Below, piece by piece: positions 16,351 through 21,858 of a stretch of DNA of 26,796 nt. The notes under the pieces are model-generated. The model saw only the letters and a list, made by a program, of their open reading frames with translations, had not been told where the DNA came from and ran no database searches. Each line of letters begins with the position of its first letter. Position 1 is the stretch's first letter. This DNA comes from Ruthenibacterium lactatiformans (GTDB lineage: Bacteria; Bacillota; Clostridia; Oscillospirales; Ruminococcaceae). Made by a program: the position numbers and the translations under genes. Location: assembly GCF_000949455.1 (NCBI RefSeq), contig NZ_JXXK01000042.1:1-26796 (forward strand), written 5' to 3'.

Positions 16351-16914
16351 TTAGCAACCGTCATGAAAGCGATCAGAGTCTTCATACGCTCCCAAGTCTT
16401 CTTTCAGGAAATCCGATTTGCGGACATCCATTGTATTCAGGCTGTAGCCTTTGGAGCGCAGGAGTAGGAATTTGTAATCCAGCAATGCCGCCGGTACGTA
16501 AAGAGACCGGGCGGCTTCAAAAAAAGACTCTTCGCTCAGATGTTCCAATACAGCTTCATCCTCCAGCAGCAGTTCCGCCGCAAAAAGATTCGCTTCATTT
16601 TCCTCTGGCATGTCCTGCCTACTTTCCAGCACTTCCATCTCCTGAAAGCCTCGCATGAGAGCCACTTCGGTATGTAAGACAGCATGTCCCAGCTCATGAG
16701 CGATCAGGATCAGTTCCAGAACCTTGTTTACATTGTTGTCGATTACGATGTTCTTTTGCCGGGATTGACAGAAGAAAAATCCCTTTAATTTCTTTTGCAT
16801 GTCCTTGTAATGGATTTTTATGCCGAGAGCGTCACATAGCTCATAAGGATCTCTGGTCTTGTATTTCCTTACGAGCTTATCCACAACTTCGGCAATATAC
16901 GCAGTTGTAGCCAA
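16351..16914 (-). CDS. ImmA/IrrE-family metallopeptidase
   Basis: A 188-residue protein with the zinc-peptidase motif HELGH (His73-His77) and a downstream EENEANLFAAELLL helix supplying the third ligand, as in ImmA of ICEBs1 and IrrE/PprI. These peptidases cleave or inactivate a partner HTH repressor after DNA damage or cell signalling. The partner is almost certainly the HTH protein encoded just upstream. The start is TTG 16914 with GAGGTG 6 bases upstream; no ATG lies nearby. It is the second gene of the minus-strand operon. Confidence 0.92.
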   Translation of the reverse strand: MATTAYIAEVVDKLVRKYKTRDPYELCDALGIKIHYKDMQKKLKGFFFCQSRQKNIVIDNNVNKVLELILIAHELGHAVLHTEVALMRGFQEMEVLESRQDMPEENEANLFAAELLLEDEAVLEHLSEESFFEAARSLYVPAALLDYKFLLLRSKGYSLNTMDVRKSDFLKEDLGAYEDSDRFHDGC

Positions 16915-16960
16915 TCAAACCACCTCCCTAATTGGTATACTGGTGTATTCTGATTATCCC

Positions 16961-16979
16961 ATAATAGGTGTCCTATTAT
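16961..16979 (-). promoter_or_regulatory. Perfect hairpin at the repressor-peptidase junction
   Basis: ATAATAGG (16961-16968) and CCTATTAT (16972-16979) form an 8-bp perfect stem with a 3-base loop that includes the stop codon of the HTH gene. It sits 47 bases before the peptidase start. There is no T-run, so termination is unlikely. It could set the repressor:peptidase ratio by mRNA stability. Confidence 0.5.
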
Positions 16980-17428
16980 CGGGACTTGCTACGATGCTTG
17001 CGATATTTTTTTGGGGTGAATTTCTCACGTGCGGCCTGCTTGGAGTCAAGGTAGACTTCCATCAGGGACTGGAAGAATACTTCCTTGGCTTCGTCATCCA
17101 ATTCCCCACCGGCAAGCAGTGCGCCAGTGCGGCTCAGTATCTCTTTAGCTTCTCGTGCGCCCTTCGAGCCGAATTCCTGTTTCACGTCATCAATAAACTG
17201 ATCCTGCTCAATATGCTTCGTCTTATCGGTTTCCCCGTCATCCATGAGGTATGTCACAGATACCCTCAAGGCCTCCGCAATTTTTTTGATGTTGCCAGAT
17301 CGAGGGATGGTGCCAAGTTGCTCATAGGTGTACAGTGACCGCTCAGAAATTCCTGTGAGCTGAGAAAGCTCCGTCTGAGAGAGGTTCATAGCCAAGCGAG
17401 CTTCTTTGACTTTTTCAGCGAATGTCAT
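16976..17428 (-). CDS. Cro/CI-type HTH repressor, likely ImmA/IrrE substrate
   Basis: A 150-residue protein. Residues about 5-62 are a classic HTH_3 domain (ARLAMNLSQTELSQLTGISERSLYTYE, then IAEALRVSVTYLMD). Residues 82-145 form a second domain shared with the kinase-fold protein at 15071-16138 (GSKGARE and FTPKKYRK are hallmarks), followed by a basic tail. It is the first gene of the seven-gene minus-strand operon and is transcribed from the control region at 17464-17591, whose six repeated boxes are its likely operators. The adjacent ImmA/IrrE gene indicates relief of repression by proteolysis after DNA damage. The ATG has AGGA 8 bases upstream. Confidence 0.9.
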   Translation of the reverse strand: MTFAEKVKEARLAMNLSQTELSQLTGISERSLYTYEQLGTIPRSGNIKKIAEALRVSVTYLMDDGETDKTKHIEQDQFIDDVKQEFGSKGAREAKEILSRTGALLAGGELDDEAKEVFFQSLMEVYLDSKQAAREKFTPKKYRKHRSKSR

Positions 17429-17479
17429 GATGTTTTCCTGCCTTTCTAAAATTTTTTCATCGTAACTTCCGATTAACAG

Positions 17480-17507
17480 TTGACAAACTTCCGAATCGAG
17501 CTATAAT
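17480..17507 (+). promoter_or_regulatory. Promoter for the Y-family polymerase operon
   Basis: TTGACA (17480-17485) and TATAAT (17502-17507) with a 16-bp spacer, both perfect consensus. The spacer contains operator box 17486-17495. Transcription would start near 17514 and run through four further boxes before the GTG at 17623. Confidence 0.88.
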
Positions 17508-17536
17508 ATAAATCACCGGAAGTTCTCTTCGAGTTA

Positions 17537-17565
17537 ATTTTACATCGGAAGTTACCTTCTGTCAA
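17537..17565 (-). promoter_or_regulatory. Promoter for the repressor-peptidase-kinase operon
   Basis: Read on the minus strand: TTGACA (17565-17560) and TAAAAT (17542-17537) with a 17-bp spacer that contains operator box 17544-17553. The start would be near 17530. It faces the plus-strand promoter, so the two initiation complexes would transcribe into each other. Confidence 0.75.
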
Positions 17566-17622
17566 TAGTTCATCGGAAGAAAACTTCCGATTGTGACAGA
17601 AGTTTGCAAAGGAGGCGAGATT

Positions 17623-18906
17623 GTGGATCGTGTTATTCTCCATTCGGATATGAATAGTTGTTTCGCCAGTATAGAGCTGCTTCATCACCCTGAGTTGCGG
17701 GGAAAGCCCCTTGCTGTCGGCGGGGATCCGGAGGCCAGACATGGGATTGTGCTGGCTAAAGACCAACTGGCAAAGAAGGCTGGTGTAAAAACTGGTATGG
17801 CGCTCTGGCAGGCCAGACAGGTCTGCCCCAACATCATCTTTGTTCCGCCTCACATGGATCTGTACTTACGCTTTTCTCGGCTGGCGCATGAGATTTATGC
17901 GGATTATACGGATTTACAGGAGGCCTTCGGCATTGATGAATCATGGCTGGATGTGACAGGAAGCTGTTCCTGTAAGGGTGATGGTTTGACTATTGCTAAA
18001 GAGATCAACCGGAGGGTAAAAGAAGAGCTTGGGATCACAGTCAGTATTGGCGTATCGTGGAATAAGATATTCGCCAAGTTGGGGTCTGATTATAAAAAAC
18101 CGGATGCCATTACAGTATTTGATCGAGAGAATTACCGGGAAAAGATATGGCCGCTTCCTGTTCAGGATTTGCTATATGTGGGAAGCGCTACTCAGAAAAA
18201 ACTCAATAGTTACTGCATCCGTACCATCGGAGATCTCGCTGCAGCGGATCCGATGTTCTTGAAATCCCACTTGGGGAAAATGGGATTAGTCCTCAGCATG
18301 TTTGCCAATGGCGAAGACCGGACACCGGTCAGTGCGGAGAATTACCATGCCCCTATCAAGAGCATCGGCAACAGTACCACAACTCCGAGAGATCTTGTGA
18401 ATGAGGAAGATGTAGAGATTGTGGTTTACCTGCTGGCAGAAAGCGTTTCAGCCAGACTGAGAGAAAACAACTTTGCCGGAACCGTAGTAGAAATTTCAGT
18501 CCGGGACAATGAGTTGTACAGTTTTACTCGGCAACAAAAGCTCCAGATGCCGACAGACATCACGCAGGAGATAGCGGAGGCCGCTATGCAGCTATTCCGG
18601 GCAAATTACAGGTGGAATAAACCGATCCGCAGCATAGGTGTGAGAGCGTCCAGTCTGGTGAATGCCCTGACTCCCATTCAGATGAACCTTTTTGTTGATC
18701 AGGCTTATCGGGACAAGCTCCAGAGGATGGATCATGCTGTGGATGACATCCGCAGACGTTTTGGATATAACAGCATCCAGCGTGGCCTGATGTACTATGA
18801 TCGGATACTGTCCTCGGTCAATGCGAAGGATGACCATACCGTGCATCCCCACGGCTATATGGAATCGGGCAACCGTACAGGTGTAGAACTATTGAGTATG
18901 GGTTAG
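17623..18906 (+). CDS. Y-family (DinB/UmuC-like) error-prone DNA polymerase
   Basis: A 427-residue translesion polymerase. The palm begins with LHSDMNSCFASIE (catalytic Asp9), followed by GIDESWLDVTG with Asp105-Glu106, then the SIGVSWNKIFAKLGSDYKKPD stretch, a helix-hairpin-helix thumb (VGSATQKKLNSYCIRTIGDLA) and a C-terminal little-finger domain. All metal-binding residues are present. I chose GTG 17623, with AGGAGG 7 bases upstream; the GTG at 17593 lies beyond the operator palindrome and lacks a ribosome binding site. Such polymerases copy damaged DNA with low fidelity. The consensus promoter with an operator in its spacer argues for tight repression and damage induction. A small conserved-looking gene follows directly. 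Confidence 0.93.
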   Translation: MDRVILHSDMNSCFASIELLHHPELRGKPLAVGGDPEARHGIVLAKDQLAKKAGVKTGMALWQARQVCPNIIFVPPHMDLYLRFSRLAHEIYADYTDLQEAFGIDESWLDVTGSCSCKGDGLTIAKEINRRVKEELGITVSIGVSWNKIFAKLGSDYKKPDAITVFDRENYREKIWPLPVQDLLYVGSATQKKLNSYCIRTIGDLAAADPMFLKSHLGKMGLVLSMFANGEDRTPVSAENYHAPIKSIGNSTTTPRDLVNEEDVEIVVYLLAESVSARLRENNFAGTVVEISVRDNELYSFTRQQKLQMPTDITQEIAEAAMQLFRANYRWNKPIRSIGVRASSLVNALTPIQMNLFVDQAYRDKLQRMDHAVDDIRRRFGYNSIQRGLMYYDRILSSVNAKDDHTVHPHGYMESGNRTGVELLSMG

Positions 18907-18919
18907 GCAGGTGTTTGAG

Positions 18920-19174
18920 ATGGAGCAAAAACGGAAGATTTATGTGAAAGTGACTGTAGAATTTTCGCCGGAAGGAAAGATGTCCCCTCGGTTCATCACT
19001 TGGGAGGACGGGAGGCGGTTTGAGATAGACCGGATCAAGGATTGCCGCAGGGCAGCCAGTTTGAAAGCAGGCGGTGCAGGGATTCGCTACACCTGTACCA
19101 TCTGCGGCAGCGATCACTATCTCTTTTATGAAGAGAATTACAAGTGGTTTGTGGAAGCAAAAAATGTGAATTAG
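18920..19174 (+). CDS. Small protein downstream of the Y-family polymerase (84 aa)
   Basis: An 84-residue protein, probably single-domain and beta-rich: it starts with KIYVKVTVEF, has a conserved-looking WEDGRRFEIDRI segment, and a Cys pair CTIC (about residues 59-62) before DHYLFYEENYKWFVE. I recall similar small proteins next to umuC-like genes in Firmicute mobile elements, but no function is known to me. ATG 18920 follows AGGTG by 6 bases; GTG 18911 is the alternative. It lies 13 bases after the polymerase stop, so it is probably induced with it and may modulate the polymerase. Confidence 0.8.
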   Translation: MEQKRKIYVKVTVEFSPEGKMSPRFITWEDGRRFEIDRIKDCRRAASLKAGGAGIRYTCTICGSDHYLFYEENYKWFVEAKNVN

Positions 19175-19245
19175 GAAAAACACACCCGGCAGGCGTAAGA
19201 TGCAGCGCTTGCTGGTCGGCACCCGAAGGCCATTGTGTTTAAGAA

Positions 19246-19278
19246 ACTGCCTGATTTTCTTTCCCTTATTCAGGCAGT
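19246..19278 (+). promoter_or_regulatory. Inverted repeat in the 155-base gap after the polymerase operon
   Basis: ACTGCCTGA (19246-19254) and TCAGGCAGT (19270-19278) make a 9-bp perfect stem around a pyrimidine-rich 15-base loop. Upstream, AAACACA (19178-19184) and TGTGTTT (19234-19240) could close a larger loop. No T-run follows, so this is a weak terminator at best; it may instead be an mRNA element or operator ahead of the next gene. Confidence 0.4.
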
Positions 19279-19329
19279 GATAGAGAAGGATTGATTTTAT
19301 ATGCTTTACATGACGAAGGGAGCAATGCA

Positions 19330-19938
19330 ATGGGAAGAAAAAACTCACAGGCAGTCAGCAGTATTCATCGGATGTACCGTTTGCACAATCTGAATGAGAC
19401 GCTGATGAAACAGAAAGCAAGGTTGCTTTTGAATATATACCGGGATGTCTGCTGGTCAACGATAGGACGGGCGGACATGGTAAAGGAGGATCTGGTCTGC
19501 TATTGCGGCGGTGAGCTGGACACAGCGCTGGTCTATCTGGAAGAATTTGCGCCGGATGAACAGCGGGAACGATTTGAGGATACAGTGCGCAGCCTGTTTG
19601 AAACAAAATGGATGGTCGAGCTGGTGGATACTGCTATGATTCGGGTGAAGGAGTACCCCTACAATGGGGAACTCTACTTTGAAATCATCTCCAAGTGCTA
19701 CCTGTCCCGGTTCCGTTATACAGAGACAGAGATGCTGGAGCTTTTGCAGATAGAGCGCAGCACATTCTATGACCGTAAGCGGGAAGCTATTTTGGTGTTT
19801 GGCCTTGCCATGTGGGGTGGTGCCATTCCCCAGTTAAAGACCTTTTTGAATGACACGCAAGAAGAATTTCAGAATCAACCGTGGGAGGTGATCAGTGATG
19901 AAGATAAACAAGAAAATGCAGCTGCTGAGCTGTATTGA
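19330..19938 (+). CDS. ArpU/sigma-like transcriptional regulator-like protein
   Basis: A 202-residue protein from ATG 19330, with AAGGGAG 7 bases upstream. The N-terminal half is helical and the C-terminal third contains a helix-turn-helix-like segment (MLELLQIERSTFYDRKREAILVFGLAMWG) resembling phage late-gene and sigma-like regulators of the ArpU type. Proteins of this kind are common in Clostridial ICEs and prophages. Its 3' end overlaps the LexA-type gene by 41 bases, so the two are translated together. The earlier ATG at 19291 has no ribosome binding site. The regulatory target is unknown. Confidence 0.75.
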   Translation: MGRKNSQAVSSIHRMYRLHNLNETLMKQKARLLLNIYRDVCWSTIGRADMVKEDLVCYCGGELDTALVYLEEFAPDEQRERFEDTVRSLFETKWMVELVDTAMIRVKEYPYNGELYFEIISKCYLSRFRYTETEMLELLQIERSTFYDRKREAILVFGLAMWGGAIPQLKTFLNDTQEEFQNQPWEVISDEDKQENAAAELY

Positions 19939-20104
19939 AGATTACACGAGGGAGAACGGCTACCCGCCAACGATCCGGGAGTTAAGTGCGCTACTAGGGT
20001 ATCGCTCCACATCCTCCGTCCATGCTTATATCCGGCAGCTACAAGAGGACGGGCTTTTAAGCTATGAAGCATCCAAGCCAAGGACGTTGACGGTTGCCCG
20101 GTGA
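19898..20104 (+). CDS. Stand-alone LexA-type DNA-binding domain (68 aa)
   Basis: A 68-residue protein that is essentially the LexA N-terminal winged helix: NGYPPTIRELSALLGYRSTSSVHAYIRQLQEDGLL matches the LexA pattern closely, and KPRTLTV matches the strand that ends the domain. The S24 autopeptidase domain (about 130 residues) is absent and the stop is a clean TGA, so it cannot self-cleave as LexA does. GGGAGGTG lies 7 bases before ATG 19898. It overlaps the preceding gene. The TGTCCGA array beginning 2 bases after its stop is a candidate binding region, or it could bind host LexA sites as a non-cleavable competitor; both are inference. Confidence 0.88.
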   Translation: MKINKKMQLLSCIEDYTRENGYPPTIRELSALLGYRSTSSVHAYIRQLQEDGLLSYEASKPRTLTVAR

Positions 20105-20105
20105 T

Positions 20106-20168
20106 TGTCCGACCAAAGTCCGACAGATTAACGACATTTGTCCGATGGTTTCCCTACTGAATGTCCGA
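20106..20168 (+). repeat. Phased TGTCCGA direct-repeat array
   Basis: The core GTCCGA occurs at 20107, 20118, 20140 and 20163, that is at intervals of 11, 22 and 23 bases, putting all copies on about the same helix face. A fifth copy is at 20250. The array lies directly upstream of, and touches, the -35 region of a TATAAT box at 20181. This is the layout of an operator or activator array. Confidence 0.7.
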
Positions 20169-20180
20169 CTGTCAATCCCT

Positions 20181-20186
20181 TATAAT
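20181..20186 (+). promoter_or_regulatory. Consensus -10 box with no -35 element
   Basis: TATAAT, with no recognisable -35 hexamer or extended -10 TG. The expected -35 position (about 20158-20163) is taken by the last TGTCCGA repeat, suggesting dependence on an activator bound there. Transcription would start near 20193. Confidence 0.55.
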
Positions 20187-20188
20187 TG

Positions 20189-20273
20189 GTATGCTGGCAA
20201 GGTGCAGCATACTTTCTGAAATATGAATGCAGAAGATACGGCCTCACTGTCCGATTGGATAGTGGGGCTTTTT
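20189..20273 (+). ncRNA. Candidate ~80-nt structured small RNA
   Basis: This short unit has an 8-bp perfect hairpin (GTATGCTG 20189-20196, CAGCATAC 20205-20212), a ~28-base single-stranded A/G-rich segment, then a canonical intrinsic terminator. It is preceded by the -10 box at 20181 and holds no ORF with a ribosome binding site. A transcript from about 20193 would lose part of the first stem, so the exact start matters. It could be a regulatory RNA of the mobile element, or the 5' leader of the sigma operon with an attenuator. No known RNA family is recognised. Confidence 0.5.
20241..20273 (+). terminator. Intrinsic terminator of the candidate small RNA
   Basis: A 12-bp stem (20241-20252 with 20257-20268, two G-T wobbles), GATT loop, then TTTTT at 20269-20273. 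Confidence 0.8.
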
Positions 20274-20357
20274 CTATGCCATCTTGCCGGTTTCCGAGGC
20301 AGAGTAATTTTGAAATCTGAGACGTTTCTACTTCTGCTTCGAGACTGGCGCAAATTG

Positions 20358-20395
20358 AGAGCTGGGAGGTGATAAAGACCACCAGCTCTTTTTTT
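20358..20395 (+). terminator. Second intrinsic terminator or attenuator before the sigma-like gene
   Basis: AGAGCTGG (20358-20365) pairs with CCAGCTCT (20382-20389), followed by a run of seven T. It lies 9 bases before the ribosome binding site of a tiny leader ORF, so it may terminate upstream transcription or act as an attenuator for the sigma-like gene. The 313 bases from 20105 to 20417 hold only this, the candidate RNA and the repeat array. Confidence 0.8.
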
Positions 20396-20417
20396 GTGCT
20401 GCCAAGGAGGATGGCAG

Positions 20418-20456
20418 ATGAAGAGATGGCGCTGGTATTATGCCAGATACCCGTGA
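20418..20456 (+). CDS. Trp/Tyr-rich 12-aa leader peptide
   Basis: The tiny ORF reads MKRWRWYYARYP and has a strong AAGGAGG (20404-20410) 7 bases before its ATG. Of its twelve residues, two are Trp, three Tyr, three Arg and one Lys. The stop (20454-20456) lies 6 bases before a hairpin that ends at the Shine-Dalgarno of the sigma-like gene, and a terminator lies just upstream. This is the layout of an attenuation or ribosome-stalling leader. A longer in-frame-shifted reading from ATG 20411 has zero spacing to the same ribosome binding site and is less likely. Confidence 0.55.
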   Translation: MKRWRWYYARYP

Positions 20457-20462
20457 CTTCGG

Positions 20463-20490
20463 AATTTGAATCTAACCACAAATTCAAATT
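20463..20490 (+). promoter_or_regulatory. Hairpin abutting the ribosome binding site of the sigma-like gene
   Basis: AATTTGAAT (20463-20471) and ATTCAAATT (20482-20490) form a 9-bp perfect stem with a 10-base loop. The right arm touches the CGGAGGA site at 20492-20498. A ribosome stalled on the upstream 12-codon ORF would cover the left arm, which could change access to the site. Confidence 0.6.
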
Positions 20491-20504
20491 TCGGAGGACA
20501 CGAC

Positions 20505-20945
20505 ATGATTTACAAATACGAACGTGCTTGCCAAGAGGCAGGATTAGAAGAAAGCAGAATTGCAGAGATCCGCAGGTTCTTTGATGCGGAGAAAAAGAAG
20601 TTGAGCCGGGACAAAGAAGCCAGAGATAAGGCCGGGATTGTGTTTAACAGCCTTTCCAGCCTCGTGCAGCCAGAAGGCAGCAGCTCCAGTGATGAATATG
20701 AGATTGCGGATGACCGGGCAAATGTGGAAGAACAGATCCTTCACAAGCTGGAGCTTGACCATCTACATGAGTGCCTTGCAGGACTCCCGGAGGATGACCG
20801 GGAGTTTCTTTTTGCACTCTTTTCCGGTGGCTACGGGAATGAAAGTCGGATGGCAAAAGAGATGGGAATTCCACGCACTACGCTGATCCGGCGCAAGGAG
20901 CGTCTGCTGAAACAGCTGCGGGAAAAGTTTTTTGAAAAAAGTTGA
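20505..20945 (+). CDS. Small sigma-70-like (region 4) regulator
   Basis: A 146-residue protein. The C-terminal ~75 residues look like sigma region 4: a helical HECLAGLPEDDREFLFALFSGGYGNESRMAKEMGIPRTTLIRRKERLLKQLREKF segment with a recognisable helix-turn-helix (MAKEMGIPRTTLIRRKERLL). The N-terminal half is charged and helical, with a Ser-rich linker. ATG 20505 has GGAGG 7 bases upstream; an ATG at 20466 lies inside the hairpin and has no ribosome binding site. Such proteins are common near the recombinase end of Clostridial ICEs and phages. It probably drives element genes, but the target promoters are unknown. Confidence 0.85.
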   Translation: MIYKYERACQEAGLEESRIAEIRRFFDAEKKKLSRDKEARDKAGIVFNSLSSLVQPEGSSSSDEYEIADDRANVEEQILHKLELDHLHECLAGLPEDDREFLFALFSGGYGNESRMAKEMGIPRTTLIRRKERLLKQLREKFFEKS

Positions 20946-21412
20946 ACGATTTTTGCGTCAGCTTCTGCAAAATCCGTCCCCACTATAACGTGAAGGGGCA
21001 AAATGCTGCTTCCTAAAGCACCTTGAAAACCGAATAGTTCAGTAATTCAGTTACATTCCGTATGAATGGAGCAGCATGGTTCCTGCCGCCACGACCTTCC
21101 GATTGGAGGCGAGCGATCTACAGGGAGCCAAAACAGGCCTGATGGTATGGCCTGCCTGCGTTGAGCTTCATGCGGCACAATGATACTTCTGTCGAGTCGA
21201 GGTTAAGTCCCAGACGGCAGCCCGGTGAGAACCACGGGGAGTGAAACGCACTATGACACGCTGCCAAGCGTGGGCTGGATTATTCCCGGAGCGAACAGCT
21301 CCATGTCAGGGGTGCGAGCGGCAAATATGACAGAAGAAATGAACATTCACTGAGTTGACAGTGAAAACTATGTGGCAGAGCTGCCAGACGGGTGGCTCTG
21401 CCATATCCTTTT
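20946..21412 (+). ncRNA. Candidate structured non-coding RNA region
   Basis: About 500 bases (20946-21449) lack a credible gene but are rich in perfect hairpins. They are CAGGCC/GGCCTG (21134-21154), CACGCT-GCCA-AGCGTG (21257-21272), GGAGC-GAACA-GCTCC (21288-21302), TTCACTG/CAGTGAA (21346-21365) and TGGCAGAGC/GCTCTGCCA (21373-21403). There is also a pairing of CCCGGTG with CACGGGG (one mismatch) near 21221-21239. I recall similar sequence downstream of sigma-like genes in other Clostridial ICEs but cannot name an RNA family. The exact 5' end is undefined; a transcript could be processed from the sigma-gene mRNA. Confidence 0.5.
21373..21412 (+). terminator. Terminator-like hairpin at the end of the structured region
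   Basis: TGGCAGAGC (21373-21381) and GCTCTGCCA (21395-21403) form a 9-bp perfect stem, followed by TATCCTTTT. The T-run is weak, so termination may be partial. Confidence 0.5.
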
Positions 21413-21449
21413 GCTGTTAAACAACGCAAGAAGAAATGAGGTGGAAAAA

Positions 21450-21698
21450 ATGAGGTATCAGTCAATCGAGGAAATGAAAAATGTGGATGTCCGTTCCGTT
21501 TCTCCGGAGGATCTGGTTGACCTTGGCTCCGTCCATGTGGATACCGAGCTTCCGAGAGAGGAACGGATCAAGAGCTTCTTAGCTCAGATTGGAAATCCTT
21601 ACTGCTATAAATGCGGGAAGGTTATTGTAAAGGTCAGCTTTCTGGATACGGATGTAACGCTGGAAGATCGGCTGGAACACTACATTAGGGGGCTGTGA
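21450..21698 (+). CDS. DUF6870-like small protein
   Basis: An 82-residue protein starting RYQSIEEMKNVD and containing DTELPREERIKSFL and a Cys pair CYKC (about residues 52-55) followed by VKVSFLDTDVTLEDRLEHY, matching the DUF6870 proteins I recall from Clostridial ICEs. ATG 21450 has GAGGTGG about 6 bases upstream. It sits between the structured non-coding region and the recombinase remnant, the usual place for this family near the recombinase end of such elements. No function is known. Confidence 0.8.
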   Translation: MRYQSIEEMKNVDVRSVSPEDLVDLGSVHVDTELPREERIKSFLAQIGNPYCYKCGKVIVKVSFLDTDVTLEDRLEHYIRGL

Positions 21699-21700
21699 AA

Positions 21701-21781
21701 ATGAATCTGAGATTTTTGAAGAATCCACTGGAATCAAAATCTGTTCTGTGTTATCATAAGGTCAGGGTCAAAAAAGAATAG
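21701..21781 (+). CDS. Possible 26-aa ORF after the DUF6870 gene
   Basis: ATG 21701 lies 2 bases after the DUF6870 stop, with an AGGGGG stretch about 8 bases upstream, and reads 26 codons to TAG. The product would be basic. It is too short to judge by composition and no family is recognised; it could be a chance reading. Confidence 0.3.
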   Translation: MNLRFLKNPLESKSVLCYHKVRVKKE

Positions 21782-21795
21782 CAATAAGCCAGTTA

Positions 21796-21858
21796 AGCCT
21801 ATCAGGCTCTGATTTGTCATGTGTCACAGACACAAAAACAAACGAGAGGAGATAGGCT
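21796..21858 (+). promoter_or_regulatory. Inverted repeat ending at the recombinase start codon
   Basis: AGCCTATC (21796-21803) is complementary to GATAGGCT (21851-21858), the eight bases directly before the recombinase ATG and overlapping the end of its AGAGGAGA ribosome binding site. If formed in mRNA, the stem would limit translation start. The loop contains a small GTGTC-ACA-GACAC hairpin. Confidence 0.45.

Larger units (their letters stand above)
17464..17591. promoter_or_regulatory. Six-copy CTTCCGAT/ATCGGAAG operator array
   Basis: Six related 10-mers: AACTTCCGAT at 17464-17473, AACTTCCGAA 17486-17495, ACCGGAAGTT 17515-17524, ATCGGAAGTT 17544-17553, and the pair ATCGGAAG (17572-17579) and CTTCCGAT (17584-17591), which form a perfect palindrome with an AAAA centre. 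One box lies between the -35 and -10 of each of the two promoters. They are the likely binding sites of the HTH repressor encoded at 16976-17428. Confidence 0.85.

Noticed and set aside
17464..17591. The repeated boxes as a small CRISPR array
   Set aside because: The units are only 8-10 bases, occur in both orientations and have irregular spacing; they fit operators over promoters.
20411..20584. A 57-codon frame starting at ATG 20411
   Set aside because: Its ATG directly touches the ribosome binding site and it runs through the sigma-gene hairpin and start in another frame; the 12-codon ORF at 20418 has correct spacing.
21355..21360. TTGACA as a promoter for the DUF6870 gene
   Set aside because: No -10 hexamer lies 15-19 bases downstream, and the TTGACA is part of the TTCACTG/CAGTGAA hairpin.
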